A DNA stretch of 57,301 bases from Oscillospiraceae bacterium (GTDB lineage: Bacteria > Bacillota > Clostridia > Oscillospirales > Oscillospiraceae), in NCBI GenBank assembly GCA_015068235.1, contig SVKY01000006.1, positions 1 through 57,301 on the forward strand, read 5' to 3'. How positions within the stretch are numbered: the first letter of the stretch is position 1; every line of letters begins with the position of its first letter. The position numbers and the translations under genes are program-made. The notes under the pieces were generated by a model. It was not told the origin of the DNA, did no database searches, and saw nothing but the letters and a program-made list of their open reading frames with translations. Positions 23,306 to 31,677 of this stretch are shown here, piece after piece.

Positions 23306-23731
23306 TTACCAATTGTAATAGTTGGAATAATCGTTGATGGTATCAACAGCTTCGCTGACGATGCAAGCTGCGATGATCACAGCGATCAAGCAAATCGCCA
23401 AGCTGATAATGCCACAAACGAGACCTGCAATTGCCAAACCCTTGCCGGAGCCGGTCTTCTTCGCCTGGCTCATGCCAACGCCGCCGAAGACGATGCCCAG
23501 AACGCTCAGGAGCAAGCCGAGCCATACAACGACCCAAACAAGGATCAGACCCAAAACGCCGCAAACAATAGCGCAAATCGCCATAACATTGGTCTGCTTC
23601 GGCTGATACTGCGGGTACTACGGATACTGCGGAGCCTGCGGAGCCTGCGGATACTGCGGAGCCTGCTGATACTGCTGCTGATACGGATCCTGCTGATTCG
23701 GATTCTGCTGCGGATAGTTATTGTAATCCAT
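23306..23731 (-). pseudogene. DUF4190-like membrane protein interrupted by an in-frame TAG
   Basis: A GAGGAGAG ribosome-binding site precedes an ATG at 23731 that opens a Q/P/Y-rich N-terminus (MDYNNYPQQNPNQQDPYQQQ...). Codon 38 (23618-23620) is TAG where the surrounding tyr-pro-gln repeats predict CAG, a single transition. Beyond it the frame stays open for 103 residues, including a region of two hydrophobic segments with AKKTGSGKGLAIAGLVCGI typical of DUF4190 proteins, where the Q/P-rich tail precedes the membrane part. From the internal ATG at 23584 a 92-residue product could still be made. Recent nonsense mutation is most likely; suppression or assembly error are alternatives. TTGACA at 23810-23815 may be its -35 box. 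Confidence 0.7.
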
Positions 23732-23948
23732 AATATCTCTCCTCTCAAAGATTTGTGTCGCGCATAAACGCTCCACATGTGTTTTTTTTTACCATAGCAT
23801 TCGACGAATTGTCAATATCTTCATCGCAAAAAAGTAAAAAACTCCAGCAATTGACAAAAAAACGGATTATTCCCAAGCAAGAACCTCGATTATTTCCATC
23901 TGATCGTGAGATACTATGTAAGCAATCAAAAAAGTTAGGAGAAGCAAT

Positions 23949-24257
23949 ATGAAAAAATTTTTGGTTTTCACTTTCACAGCGATCATGCTTTTGGCGATCC
24001 TGAGCGGCTGTTCCGACCGCAACAATGTTTCCGATAACAAAGACGGCAGCATCAATGCCACCGAAACGAACAACATTGTCGATGACGTGACCGATATGTT
24101 CAGCGAAGAGCCGACCACCGAACGCAAAACCACCGCAGAGCCCACCACCGAGCACAACAGCACGGAATCTGTCGGCGGCGAAACCGAAACCGCCGAGGAT
24201 AGCACCGAGGGTGCGCAGGACAACGCCCGGGCACGCAGAACCATGCCCCGCCGATAA
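23949..24257 (+). CDS. Small Thr/Glu-rich lipoprotein
   Basis: 102 residues. Signal peptide with lipobox LLAILSGC (cysteine at about residue 21), then a low-complexity Thr/Glu/Asp-rich tail with (T/E)EPTTE repeats and a basic end ARARRTMPRR. It is exported, lipid-anchored by Lgt, and the tail is probably an extended spacer. AGGAGAAGC lies before the ATG. No ligand or enzyme domain is present. The unit is closed by its own terminator. Confidence 0.75.
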   Translation: MKKFLVFTFTAIMLLAILSGCSDRNNVSDNKDGSINATETNNIVDDVTDMFSEEPTTERKTTAEPTTEHNSTESVGGETETAEDSTEGAQDNARARRTMPRR

Positions 24258-24269
24258 ATCAGGAAGACA

Positions 24270-24301
24270 ACGGACACGGCTCCCCGTGTCCGTTATTTTA
24301 T
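24270..24301 (+). terminator. Terminator of the small lipoprotein gene
   Basis: AACGGACACGG-ctcc-CCGTGTCCGTT followed by ATTTTAT. Confidence 0.85.
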
Positions 24302-24311
24302 CGTATGTTTC

Positions 24312-24601
24312 AAATTCCGATTGATCGGTAAGATTATCGTTTTACATTGTAGGGGAGGATCATGGTCTCGCTGCGGCTCGGTCAGGTCGCGGCTCTGACA
24401 ACCCACCGGGCTGTCATTCACTACCGCCCCCTCCGCTTCGCTACCCTCCCGGACAGAAAACGCTAGAATTTCGCAGCAAACCAATGTGAAAACATAATAT
24501 TTCACGATAATTAAAACCAATTATGGTGGTTCCTGCACACGGGAGGGTCATGACCCTCCCCTACAGTTCAAAATTTGAAATTCAGCGATCAATCGGAATT
24601 T
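24312..24601. repeat. AAATTCCGAT-end modular repeat element, copy 8, core inverted relative to copy 6
   Basis: The outer ends AAATTCCGATTGATCGG and GCGATCAATCGGAATTT, with adjoining ~30 bp on each side, align to 17556-17837 in direct orientation. The core between the inverted arms (about 24348-24565) aligns only as the reverse complement of the core at 17592-17801. It ends two bases from the stop codon of the SipL-like gene. Confidence 0.88.
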
Positions 24602-24603
24602 GA

Positions 24604-26100
24604 TCACATCGGGATCAGGAGCATTGCGCCGGCAGCGATCTGCGCTTCCTGCAGCTCGTTTGCCTCCATGATCGTCTGCACCGAGGTGCGATAGGTTTTG
24701 GCGATCTGCCACAGCTCCTCCTCATTATCCGTTCTGCGCAGGATCACAGAGGGTCTGCGCCCATCGTCCTTGGCAAGCTCCCCGATCTCACCACCACAGA
24801 GCATATTTAACGAATGCTCCGCACTGCACTCAACCGTGAGAGCCATCGGCGCCCGCAGCTCCAAGCCGCTCGAACCTGCTGCGCAGAAAATTTCGCCGCC
24901 TTCGATCTGAACGATCCTGCAACCGCCGTTTTCTGCCAAGGCAATTTGTGATGCAACGCCCGAACGAAGTGTTTTGCCCTGCAAAAGCCCCTGTTCGTCA
25001 TAGTAAAGCACATTGCAGTTGACCGGAAGCTCCAGGTGCAGCTTGTCATCCATGCGCTGCAGCTGCATTTCTTCAAAATACATACACGCATCGACCACAC
25101 TCTTTGCAGGCGTGTCACTGCTCGCCGTCAGATTTTCACGCAGCACCTGACGATCTAAAATCCCCTCCATTCGGCAGGGTGTAACTTCGGGTGTCAGCTC
25201 CGCATCGGTACAAAACGCATCCTCGATCACGGTCAATTTTTTCTGCCCAAATGCCGTGCAATGCGCCATCAGGTTGACACTCACAAGCAGTCTGCGGCTC
25301 TGATTTTGCATATCGGTCTCGATCTCCGCACCTGCCAAAGACAAATGCGTCGACAGTTCCGCCTCCTCCTGCTCCTGTCCAAGTTGCGCATATTGCGAAA
25401 ACGGCACATCCCATTGGCTGCTGACGAGCCGTTCGTTTTCATCCTCATATAAGACGTGCAAATGCAATGCGCCCTTGAACACCGCCTTATCCCCTACGAC
25501 CTTTTGTTCGGCAAGCTGTGTGCGATAGACGCACTTCAAAAGCCGCTCCACCGCAGGCTGATCGGCAGGAAGCTCCAGCTCCTCATTGAGCACAAAGCTC
25601 TTTTCTCCGACCGCCAAGGGCATATTCAGCGGCAGCTCCATCCGTTTGAGCTGCAAATTCGGCGCCGGCTCCGCAATGTCATAGCATATATGCTCTGCCT
25701 GTGCATAGACCTTCAGCTCGCAGGAGATCCCCACACGCACAAGCAGCTTTCTTGAATTCAGCGCCCTTGCATCCACGCTGCGCAGAGTGCATTTGCATTG
25801 CAGGGTCCCCTGCTGCGACACATCCTTGCGCACCGAAAACGGAATTTGCGCCGCAATCGGCTGCACCTTACCGTTCTCCCCGACAAACAGCACCCCTGCC
25901 TGCACGATGCCCTCAACGCCGATGCCGGACGTGCTGCATTGCGCCGTGCGGATCATCGCCGTACCAAAGGCATCCACCACCCGATCGATGTCGGGCATGC
26001 TGTCGGAAACGACGATATCTGCCGTTTGCTCCAAATGCACCGTTTCATTGACAATTTGCTTGAGATATTGTATCGGTGTTTCCTGGAAAATTAGCTCCAT
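24604..26100 (-). CDS. SipL-like spore coat assembly protein (DUF3794 and LysM)
   Basis: 498 residues from the ATG after GAAGGAGTGAGAGCA. Several copies of the beta-rich DUF3794 module fill most of the protein, and the last ~45 residues form a LysM domain (EELWQIAKTYRTSVQTIMEA, ending AGAMLLIPM). This architecture is that of SipL, which in Clostridioides difficile binds SpoIVA through its LysM domain during coat assembly in the mother cell. The presence of this gene suggests a spore-forming lineage, although DUF3794 proteins also persist in non-sporulating relatives. A repeat element abuts the stop codon. Confidence 0.85.
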   Translation of the reverse strand: MELIFQETPIQYLKQIVNETVHLEQTADIVVSDSMPDIDRVVDAFGTAMIRTAQCSTSGIGVEGIVQAGVLFVGENGKVQPIAAQIPFSVRKDVSQQGTLQCKCTLRSVDARALNSRKLLVRVGISCELKVYAQAEHICYDIAEPAPNLQLKRMELPLNMPLAVGEKSFVLNEELELPADQPAVERLLKCVYRTQLAEQKVVGDKAVFKGALHLHVLYEDENERLVSSQWDVPFSQYAQLGQEQEEAELSTHLSLAGAEIETDMQNQSRRLLVSVNLMAHCTAFGQKKLTVIEDAFCTDAELTPEVTPCRMEGILDRQVLRENLTASSDTPAKSVVDACMYFEEMQLQRMDDKLHLELPVNCNVLYYDEQGLLQGKTLRSGVASQIALAENGGCRIVQIEGGEIFCAAGSSGLELRAPMALTVECSAEHSLNMLCGGEIGELAKDDGRRPSVILRRTDNEEELWQIAKTYRTSVQTIMEANELQEAQIAAGAMLLIPM

Positions 26101-26170
26101 TGCTCTCACTCCTTCTTCGTTCTACGCATTATATACGCCCAGGCGGACAACTTTATGCCATGTGAAATTA

Positions 26171-26425
26171 AAAAAATCCGATTTATCGGGCAGGATGAAT
26201 GAGCAAGGATGAATGATGAAAGAGTAGCAGAAAAGCAGGCAGTACCTTTTTGTGTCATTCTGAGCGCAGCGAAGAATCTTGCTGGCAGTACGTCAATTTT
26301 ACAATTTTGTTGCTCTCGCTAAGATTCTTCGGTCGCTACGCTCCCTGAGAATGACAAATACGGGAGTGACACTATTTTTTCATCCTTCACCATTAATCTT
26401 TACTCTCGCCGATAAATCGGCATTT
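26171..26425. repeat. AAATTCCGAT-end modular repeat element, copy 9 (TCATTCTGAGCGCAGCGAAG core)
   Basis: The ends are AAAAAATCCGATTTATCGGG and CGATAAATCGGCATTTT. The core holds GTGTCATTCTGAGCGCAGCG followed by AAGAATCTTGC, and its inverted partner CGCTAAGATTCTTCGGTCGC...GAGAATGACA, a repeat type known from many bacterial genomes. It ends three bases from the stop of the 49-residue gene and lies upstream of the SipL-like gene. Confidence 0.82.
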
Positions 26426-26428
26426 TGC

Positions 26429-26578
26429 TCACGGTTTACGGGCGCAGAAGAGTCCGCACATCACAAGCCCTATACCGATAAACGCCATCGCAAAATCCGA
26501 CGAAAACATCAGTGACAGCAGCATTCCCACGCCCAATGCCATCAGGCATGAGCCAAACAATTCATTTTTCCTACACAT
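26429..26578 (-). CDS. 49-residue two-helix membrane protein
   Basis: Starts MCRKNELFGSCLMALGVGML and ends CGLFCARKP. Two hydrophobic helices (about 9-24 and 29-46) make it a small integral membrane protein. The ATG lies within the T tract of the rsgA terminator and its AGGGGG ribosome-binding site is the 3' arm of that terminator stem, so it would be translated mainly from read-through transcripts. The regular pattern and good start context argue for a real gene; no function is known. Confidence 0.55.
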   Translation of the reverse strand: MCRKNELFGSCLMALGVGMLLSLMFSSDFAMAFIGIGLVMCGLFCARKP

Positions 26579-26615
26579 AAAAACGCCCCCTGCACAAGCT
26601 TATGTGCAGGGGGCA
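26579..26615 (-). terminator. Terminator of the prkC-rsgA operon
   Basis: On the minus strand GCCCCCTGCAC-ataagctt-GTGCAGGGGGC followed by GTTTTTAT. The 3' arm doubles as the ribosome-binding site of the next small gene. Confidence 0.88.
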
Positions 26616-26626
26616 GACAAGTATGC

Positions 26627-27517
26627 TTATTTTTTCTCCCAGAGCTTGATCTCCTTGGCGCTTTCGTACAGACGGACATAGCTGTTATAACGGGTCTTTT
26701 CGATCCTTCCGTCCCGAAGGGCTTGCAAGACCGCACATTCCGGCTCCTTCAGGTGTGCACAGTCATGATAACGGCACTTGCCCAAGTACGGCGCAAAATC
26801 AGAAAACGCATATTGCAGATTTTCCTTCAAAATCAGCTCCATCTGCTCGGTGTCGAACGAAGAAAATCCGGGCGTGTCAATGATCTCCGTTCCGTCTGCA
26901 AGGCGATAAAGCTCCACATGGCGTGTCGTATGACGTCCTCGTCCGAGCTTTTCGGAAACCTCACCTGTTTTGATAGCAAAATTGGCATCCAAGCAATTCA
27001 GAACGCTCGATTTTCCCACGCCCGAATTGCCCGTCAGCACAACGGTTTTTCCGCTGATCGCCTGACGAAGTTCTTCAACGCCCTCGCCTGTCTGTGCGCT
27101 CGTGGGATAGACCGCAAAGCCTGCCGCACGATAGATGCGGATCAACTCGGAAGCATCGTCCAAGTCCGTCTTATTCACGCAAAGCAGGACAGGAACATTG
27201 CGATCGCCTGCAATGGCAGCCACACGGTCGATCAAAAAAGGATCGGTCACGGGATTTGCACCCGAGCAGAAGATCACAAGCACATCCACATTGCTCACCG
27301 CAGGACGCACGAAGCTGTTCTTGCGTTTGGCAATCGATTCAAGCATACCCTTGCCACGTTCCATGGAAAATTCCACTTCATCACCGACCAAGGGTGTGAT
27401 CTTCTCCTTGCGAAAAATACCTCTGGCACGGCACTCAATCAAGCGCCCGTCTGCCGTTAAGACGTAATAAAAGCCGCTGAGCGCTTTCACGATCTGTCCG
27501 CTTCTTCGCTGCACCAT
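26627..27517 (-). CDS. rsgA: Ribosome small subunit GTPase A
   Basis: 296 residues: N-terminal OB fold, circularly permuted GTPase with NKTD first (CVNKTDLDD), then the P-loop GNSGVGKSSVLN and DTPGFSSF, and a C-terminal zinc-binding region (CRYHDCAHLKEPECAV). It checks 30S subunit maturation near the decoding site. It lies directly downstream of prkC with three bases between, the usual order in Firmicutes. Confidence 0.97.
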   Translation of the reverse strand: MVQRRSGQIVKALSGFYYVLTADGRLIECRARGIFRKEKITPLVGDEVEFSMERGKGMLESIAKRKNSFVRPAVSNVDVLVIFCSGANPVTDPFLIDRVAAIAGDRNVPVLLCVNKTDLDDASELIRIYRAAGFAVYPTSAQTGEGVEELRQAISGKTVVLTGNSGVGKSSVLNCLDANFAIKTGEVSEKLGRGRHTTRHVELYRLADGTEIIDTPGFSSFDTEQMELILKENLQYAFSDFAPYLGKCRYHDCAHLKEPECAVLQALRDGRIEKTRYNSYVRLYESAKEIKLWEKK

Positions 27518-27520
27518 AAA

Positions 27521-29824
27521 TTAAGGCTCCGTTCCTTCCGTGGTTTCATTGCTCTGCGCATTTTCGGTTGCTTCTGTCGGCTCGTCGCTTTGCGCATCCT
27601 CAGAGGCCTCTGTCGGTTCTTCGCTCTGTGTGGTCGGAGCGGTCGTTTCTGTCGGAGGCTCGGTCGGCTGCGGTCCCTTGGATACATCGATCGTGATCGT
27701 TGAGCCCTCAGCAATGCGGTCCTCGGGCTTCACACTCTGACTAATGACCTCGCCTTCAGGCACGGTCTCGTCGTAGACCTCATTGACCGCAACAACAAAG
27801 CCTGCATCTTCCAACAGTCTCGTTGCTTCATTTTGGCTCTTGCCGAGAACATCGGGCACCTCTGCCTTACCATCGCCTGTGCTGACATAGATGCGCACAG
27901 TATCATTCTTCTTCAGCGATGCACCTGCTTCGGGATCGGTACGGATCACTCGACCCTCCTCGACCTCCTCGCTGGACTCCTCCAAAATGGTCACGGTCAA
28001 GCCCATATCCAGAGCATCCAAAATCGCCTTGGCATTCGTGGGGCTTTCATCCTTCAAATCAGGCATCTTATTCGAGCCCAAGCTTACAACCAGCGTGATC
28101 CTCTGATTCTCACGAAGTTCAGCACCCTCTTCGGGATCGGTCGAAATGATGCAACCCTTGTTGACCTCCTCGCTGTATTCCTCCTCGATCTGGACATTCA
28201 GCTCCAGTTCGATCTTATCTAACTTATTCTGCGCATCGTCCAAGGTCTGTCCGACAAGGTCGGGCATCTTGTTCGAGCCAAGGCTGATATAGATGATCAC
28301 GTTCTGATTCTTGGTCAGCTCCGTGCCCTGTTCAGGATCGGTGCGCACGACATAATCCTTCACGATGGTTTCATCGCTGATTTTCTGTGTTTCGATCTTC
28401 AAGCCGAGCTGCAGATCCTTCAAATACTGCATCAGCTCATCGCCCGTCATCTCGGAATAGTCGGGGATGACATTCAAGCTCTTGCCAAGGCTGACCGTCA
28501 GCGTCACACGTCTGCCGTTCTTGACCAGCTCATCGCTTTCGGGCGACTGCGCAATGACATAGCCCTCGTCATATTTATTGCTGTACTCTTCCTCGACATT
28601 GATCACATCGACCTGCACCTCGGGGTATGCCGCAGGATCGATCTCCTCCAAAAGCATACCGACAAAATCAGGCACACGAACCTCGTCTTGTACCTCGGAG
28701 GTCGCTGTTTCGGGATCCTTCTGGGTCGTTTCGCCATCGTCTGAGAGAACGACCAGCAAAACAACCGCAATCAATATCACCAGCACCGCTGCGGCAACGA
28801 TGATCGCTATCGTCAAATTTTTGCGGCGGCGTTCTTCCGCCTTTTCCGCCTCACGTCTGGCTCGTTCGGCTCTGCGCTGCTGAGGGCTCATGCTCTCAGC
28901 TCTTGCCTTAGAGGCATAGCGCTCGGCATCGGTTTTGGGCGCAGTTGCAGAGCTGCTTGCCGCAGCAACCGCCGCTGCACCAAAGCGGAAGGTGATGGTG
29001 GGGGTCTTTCTGAACTCCTCCATATCCCGCAGCATATCCGTTGCCGAAACGTAGCGTGCATCCAAATTGGCGTTCATGGCGTGCATGGTGATCTGCTCCA
29101 AGCCCAGGGGAATGCCCGTCATCAGCTCGCTCGGGCAGCGAGCTGTGCCATTGATATGCTGAATTGCAACCGCCACAGGGGTCTCGCCGTCATAAGGCGT
29201 TACGCCCGTGAGCATTTCGTACATCACAACGCCCAAGGAATACAGATCGCTTCGGTTATCCACACGGGCACCCTTTGCCTGTTCGGGCGAAATGTAATGC
29301 ACCGAGCCGAGTGCCTCTCTCGTCAGCGTATTTTGCGCCGTGCCGATTCGGGCAATGCCAAAATCCGCAACCTTGATCGAGCCGTCCTTCAGGATCATAA
29401 TATTATGCGGCTTGATATCTCGATGCACGATGCCGCGGCTGTGCGCATGCTCCAACGCCTTGGCGATCTGCATGGAAAAATGCAGCGTTTCACGCCAATT
29501 GAGGTTGCCCTTCTTCTCCAAATACTGCTTCAGAGAGATGCCCTCAATCAGCTCCATGACGATATAATCCAATTCCGCAGTTTTGGAAACGTCATAAACG
29601 CCGACAATATTCGGATGCGAAACCATGGCGACTGCTTGCGATTCGGCATGGAACCGACGGCGGAATTCCTGATTTCTGGAAAGCTCATCCTTCAAAATTT
29701 TCACTGCGACCAAGCGGTTGAGGCGATGGTCGAGCGCCTTATATACCACTGCCATACCGCCGGTACCGATGACCTCTAAGATCTCATACCGACTGTCGAG
29801 CAGTCTTCCTATGTATGCCTCCAT
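27521..29824 (-). CDS. prkC: PASTA-domain Ser/Thr protein kinase
   Basis: 767 residues from the ATG after GGATAGGAGCTGCT. The kinase domain (about 8-275) has GTGGMAVVYKA, VAVKIL, IVHRDIKPHNIM and VADFGIAR. A basic juxtamembrane segment leads to one membrane helix (about 340-362), then five extracellular PASTA repeats (VRVPDFVG, LNVIPDYSE, NKMPDLVG, NKMPDLKD, AEVPDVLG), which sense peptidoglycan fragments, and a Thr/Glu-rich tail. It regulates cell wall growth, dormancy exit and stress responses. The cognate phosphatase gene is next upstream. Confidence 0.97.
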   Translation of the reverse strand: MEAYIGRLLDSRYEILEVIGTGGMAVVYKALDHRLNRLVAVKILKDELSRNQEFRRRFHAESQAVAMVSHPNIVGVYDVSKTAELDYIVMELIEGISLKQYLEKKGNLNWRETLHFSMQIAKALEHAHSRGIVHRDIKPHNIMILKDGSIKVADFGIARIGTAQNTLTREALGSVHYISPEQAKGARVDNRSDLYSLGVVMYEMLTGVTPYDGETPVAVAIQHINGTARCPSELMTGIPLGLEQITMHAMNANLDARYVSATDMLRDMEEFRKTPTITFRFGAAAVAAASSSATAPKTDAERYASKARAESMSPQQRRAERARREAEKAEERRRKNLTIAIIVAAAVLVILIAVVLLVVLSDDGETTQKDPETATSEVQDEVRVPDFVGMLLEEIDPAAYPEVQVDVINVEEEYSNKYDEGYVIAQSPESDELVKNGRRVTLTVSLGKSLNVIPDYSEMTGDELMQYLKDLQLGLKIETQKISDETIVKDYVVRTDPEQGTELTKNQNVIIYISLGSNKMPDLVGQTLDDAQNKLDKIELELNVQIEEEYSEEVNKGCIISTDPEEGAELRENQRITLVVSLGSNKMPDLKDESPTNAKAILDALDMGLTVTILEESSEEVEEGRVIRTDPEAGASLKKNDTVRIYVSTGDGKAEVPDVLGKSQNEATRLLEDAGFVVAVNEVYDETVPEGEVISQSVKPEDRIAEGSTITIDVSKGPQPTEPPTETTAPTTQSEEPTEASEDAQSDEPTEATENAQSNETTEGTEP

Positions 29825-29900
29825 AGCAGCTCCTATCCGCAAATGCGGTCCGTTCTCAACGGCGAACGGCTGCCGAAATATCGTAACGCTCTTGTCTTGC

Positions 29901-30632
29901 TTACAGAGCGATCAAAATCGAAGTTACATTATCCGGTGCGCCACGTTCCTTTGCGATCTGCAAAAGTCTTTGGCAACAATCATCCTTGTGTACACCGTGG
30001 ATCACCTCAAAGAGGATCTCCTGATCCGCCATCTCGTTGGAAAGCCCATCCGTACACAGCAGGATGCAATCCTCCTTTTCCGTCTTCACATGGAACACAT
30101 CCGGATACACCTGCGGCATCGTGCCAACAGCACGGGTGATAAGGTTCTTGCTCGGATGGCTCTTTGCCTGTTCAGGCGTCAGCTCTCCTCGCTGCACCAT
30201 CAGCTCCACGAGCGAATGATCCACCGTAATACATTCTACACCGTCCGGATCGATATGATACGCTCGGCTATCGCCGACATTGACCACGATTGTGCCCTTT
30301 TCATACAAAAGTGCCGCAACCAAGGTCGTACCCATGCCGCTGTATTCCTCGCTGAGCTGCGAATGCTCATAAACCGAAATGTTGCTCAATGTCACCGCTG
30401 CTCTGAGCGCAACCTCTGCCTCATGCGGTGTCATCTGCGGCTTAAATGAGCGCTTCATCTCCTCGCAGAAAACCTCGCTGGCAAGCTTGCTTGCGACATT
30501 GCCGGACTTTGCACCGCCCATTCCGTCGCACACGACACACAAAAGTGCTTTTTCACCAAGCTTCACGATCTGATAGGCATCTTGATTCTGCTGTCTGACA
30601 TTTCCCGGATCGGTCAGTCCCCAAGCTTCCAT
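29901..30632 (-). CDS. prpC: PP2C-type Ser/Thr phosphatase
   Basis: 243 residues. PPM motifs include VVCDGMGGAKSGNVAS, GTTLVAALL, VNVGDSRAYHI, DHSLVELMVQRGELTP, LLCTDGLSNEM and GAPDNVTSILI, with the metal-binding aspartates in place. It reverses phosphorylation by the PASTA kinase encoded 75 bases downstream. Eight bases separate it from rlmN upstream. Confidence 0.97.
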   Translation of the reverse strand: MEAWGLTDPGNVRQQNQDAYQIVKLGEKALLCVVCDGMGGAKSGNVASKLASEVFCEEMKRSFKPQMTPHEAEVALRAAVTLSNISVYEHSQLSEEYSGMGTTLVAALLYEKGTIVVNVGDSRAYHIDPDGVECITVDHSLVELMVQRGELTPEQAKSHPSKNLITRAVGTMPQVYPDVFHVKTEKEDCILLCTDGLSNEMADQEILFEVIHGVHKDDCCQRLLQIAKERGAPDNVTSILIAL

Positions 30633-30639
30633 TTCGTCT

Positions 30640-31677
30640 TCACTCCTTTCGCTCGGAACGTTCGTACTTTCTTCTCAGTTGCCCACAAGAGGCATTGATA
30701 TCTCCGCCAAGCGTCCTGCGCACCGTGGCAGGAATGCCGTTTTTCTCCAACGTCTGCTGAAATGCCCGTACCGTGTCGGGATAACTGGGCTTGAGCGGAC
30801 TTTCTTCGACATCGTTCAGCGGAATTAGATTGACATGTGCTGCGATTCCTCGCAGCTTCTTGACTAAAACTTGTGCAATCTCCTGCGTGTCATTCACGCC
30901 TCGGATCATCGCATATTCAAACGAAATTCGTCTTCCAGTCGTTTCAAAATAGCGCTTGCACGCATCTAAGAGCACATCGACCGGATATTTTCTGTTGATC
31001 GGCATGATTTGGCTGCGCACCTCGTCCACAGGCGAATGCAGCGACACAGACAACGTCAACTGCAAATTCTTCTGCGCCAAAAGGTCGATCTTATCTACAA
31101 TCCCACAAGTGGAAAGGCTGATATGGCGCATGCCGATATTCATGCCCTCGGGTGAATTGACCAGCTCCAAAAAGCGACACACGGTTTCGTAATTGTCCAG
31201 CGGCTCTCCAATGCCCATCAAAACGATATTGGAGATCGGCAGACCTGAATCGATTTGGGTGAAGAGCACCTGATCGAGCATCTCCGACGGCGTTAAACGC
31301 CGCACCAAGCCACCCAAGGTCGAAGCGCAAAAGGCGCAGCCCATCGGGCAGCCAACCTCCGAGGAGATGCAGACGGTATTGCCGTGATGATAGCGCATTA
31401 AGACACTTTCCACACAATTTCCGTCTTTTAGACGCCACAAATATTTGATGGTTCCGTCCTTCTTGCTCACAAGCTTTTTCGCAGCCGTGGGCGCATAAAG
31501 CTCATACGTCTGCGCAAGAAGCGCACGAAGCGGCTTTGACAGATTGCTCATCTCGTCAAAGCTCCTTGCACCTCGGTGCACCCAAGTATAAACCTGCTTG
31601 GCTCTGAATTTCGGTTCCCCCATTTGCGCAAGCTCCTGCGTAAGCTCGGCAAGTGTCATGGACTTGATATCCTTCAA
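30640..31677 (-). CDS. rlmN: Dual-specificity 23S rRNA/tRNA adenine-C2 methyltransferase
   Basis: 345-residue radical SAM enzyme methylating A2503 of 23S rRNA and A37 of some tRNAs. Radical SAM cluster motif CPMGCAFCAS, the SAM-binding GIGEPLDNY, and the two mechanistic cysteines in ISLSTCGI and INASCGQLRR. Overlaps the rsmB stop by four bases within the conserved fmt-rsmB-rlmN-prpC-prkC-rsgA order. Confidence 0.97.
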   Translation of the reverse strand: MKDIKSMTLAELTQELAQMGEPKFRAKQVYTWVHRGARSFDEMSNLSKPLRALLAQTYELYAPTAAKKLVSKKDGTIKYLWRLKDGNCVESVLMRYHHGNTVCISSEVGCPMGCAFCASTLGGLVRRLTPSEMLDQVLFTQIDSGLPISNIVLMGIGEPLDNYETVCRFLELVNSPEGMNIGMRHISLSTCGIVDKIDLLAQKNLQLTLSVSLHSPVDEVRSQIMPINRKYPVDVLLDACKRYFETTGRRISFEYAMIRGVNDTQEIAQVLVKKLRGIAAHVNLIPLNDVEESPLKPSYPDTVRAFQQTLEKNGIPATVRRTLGGDINASCGQLRRKYERSERKE

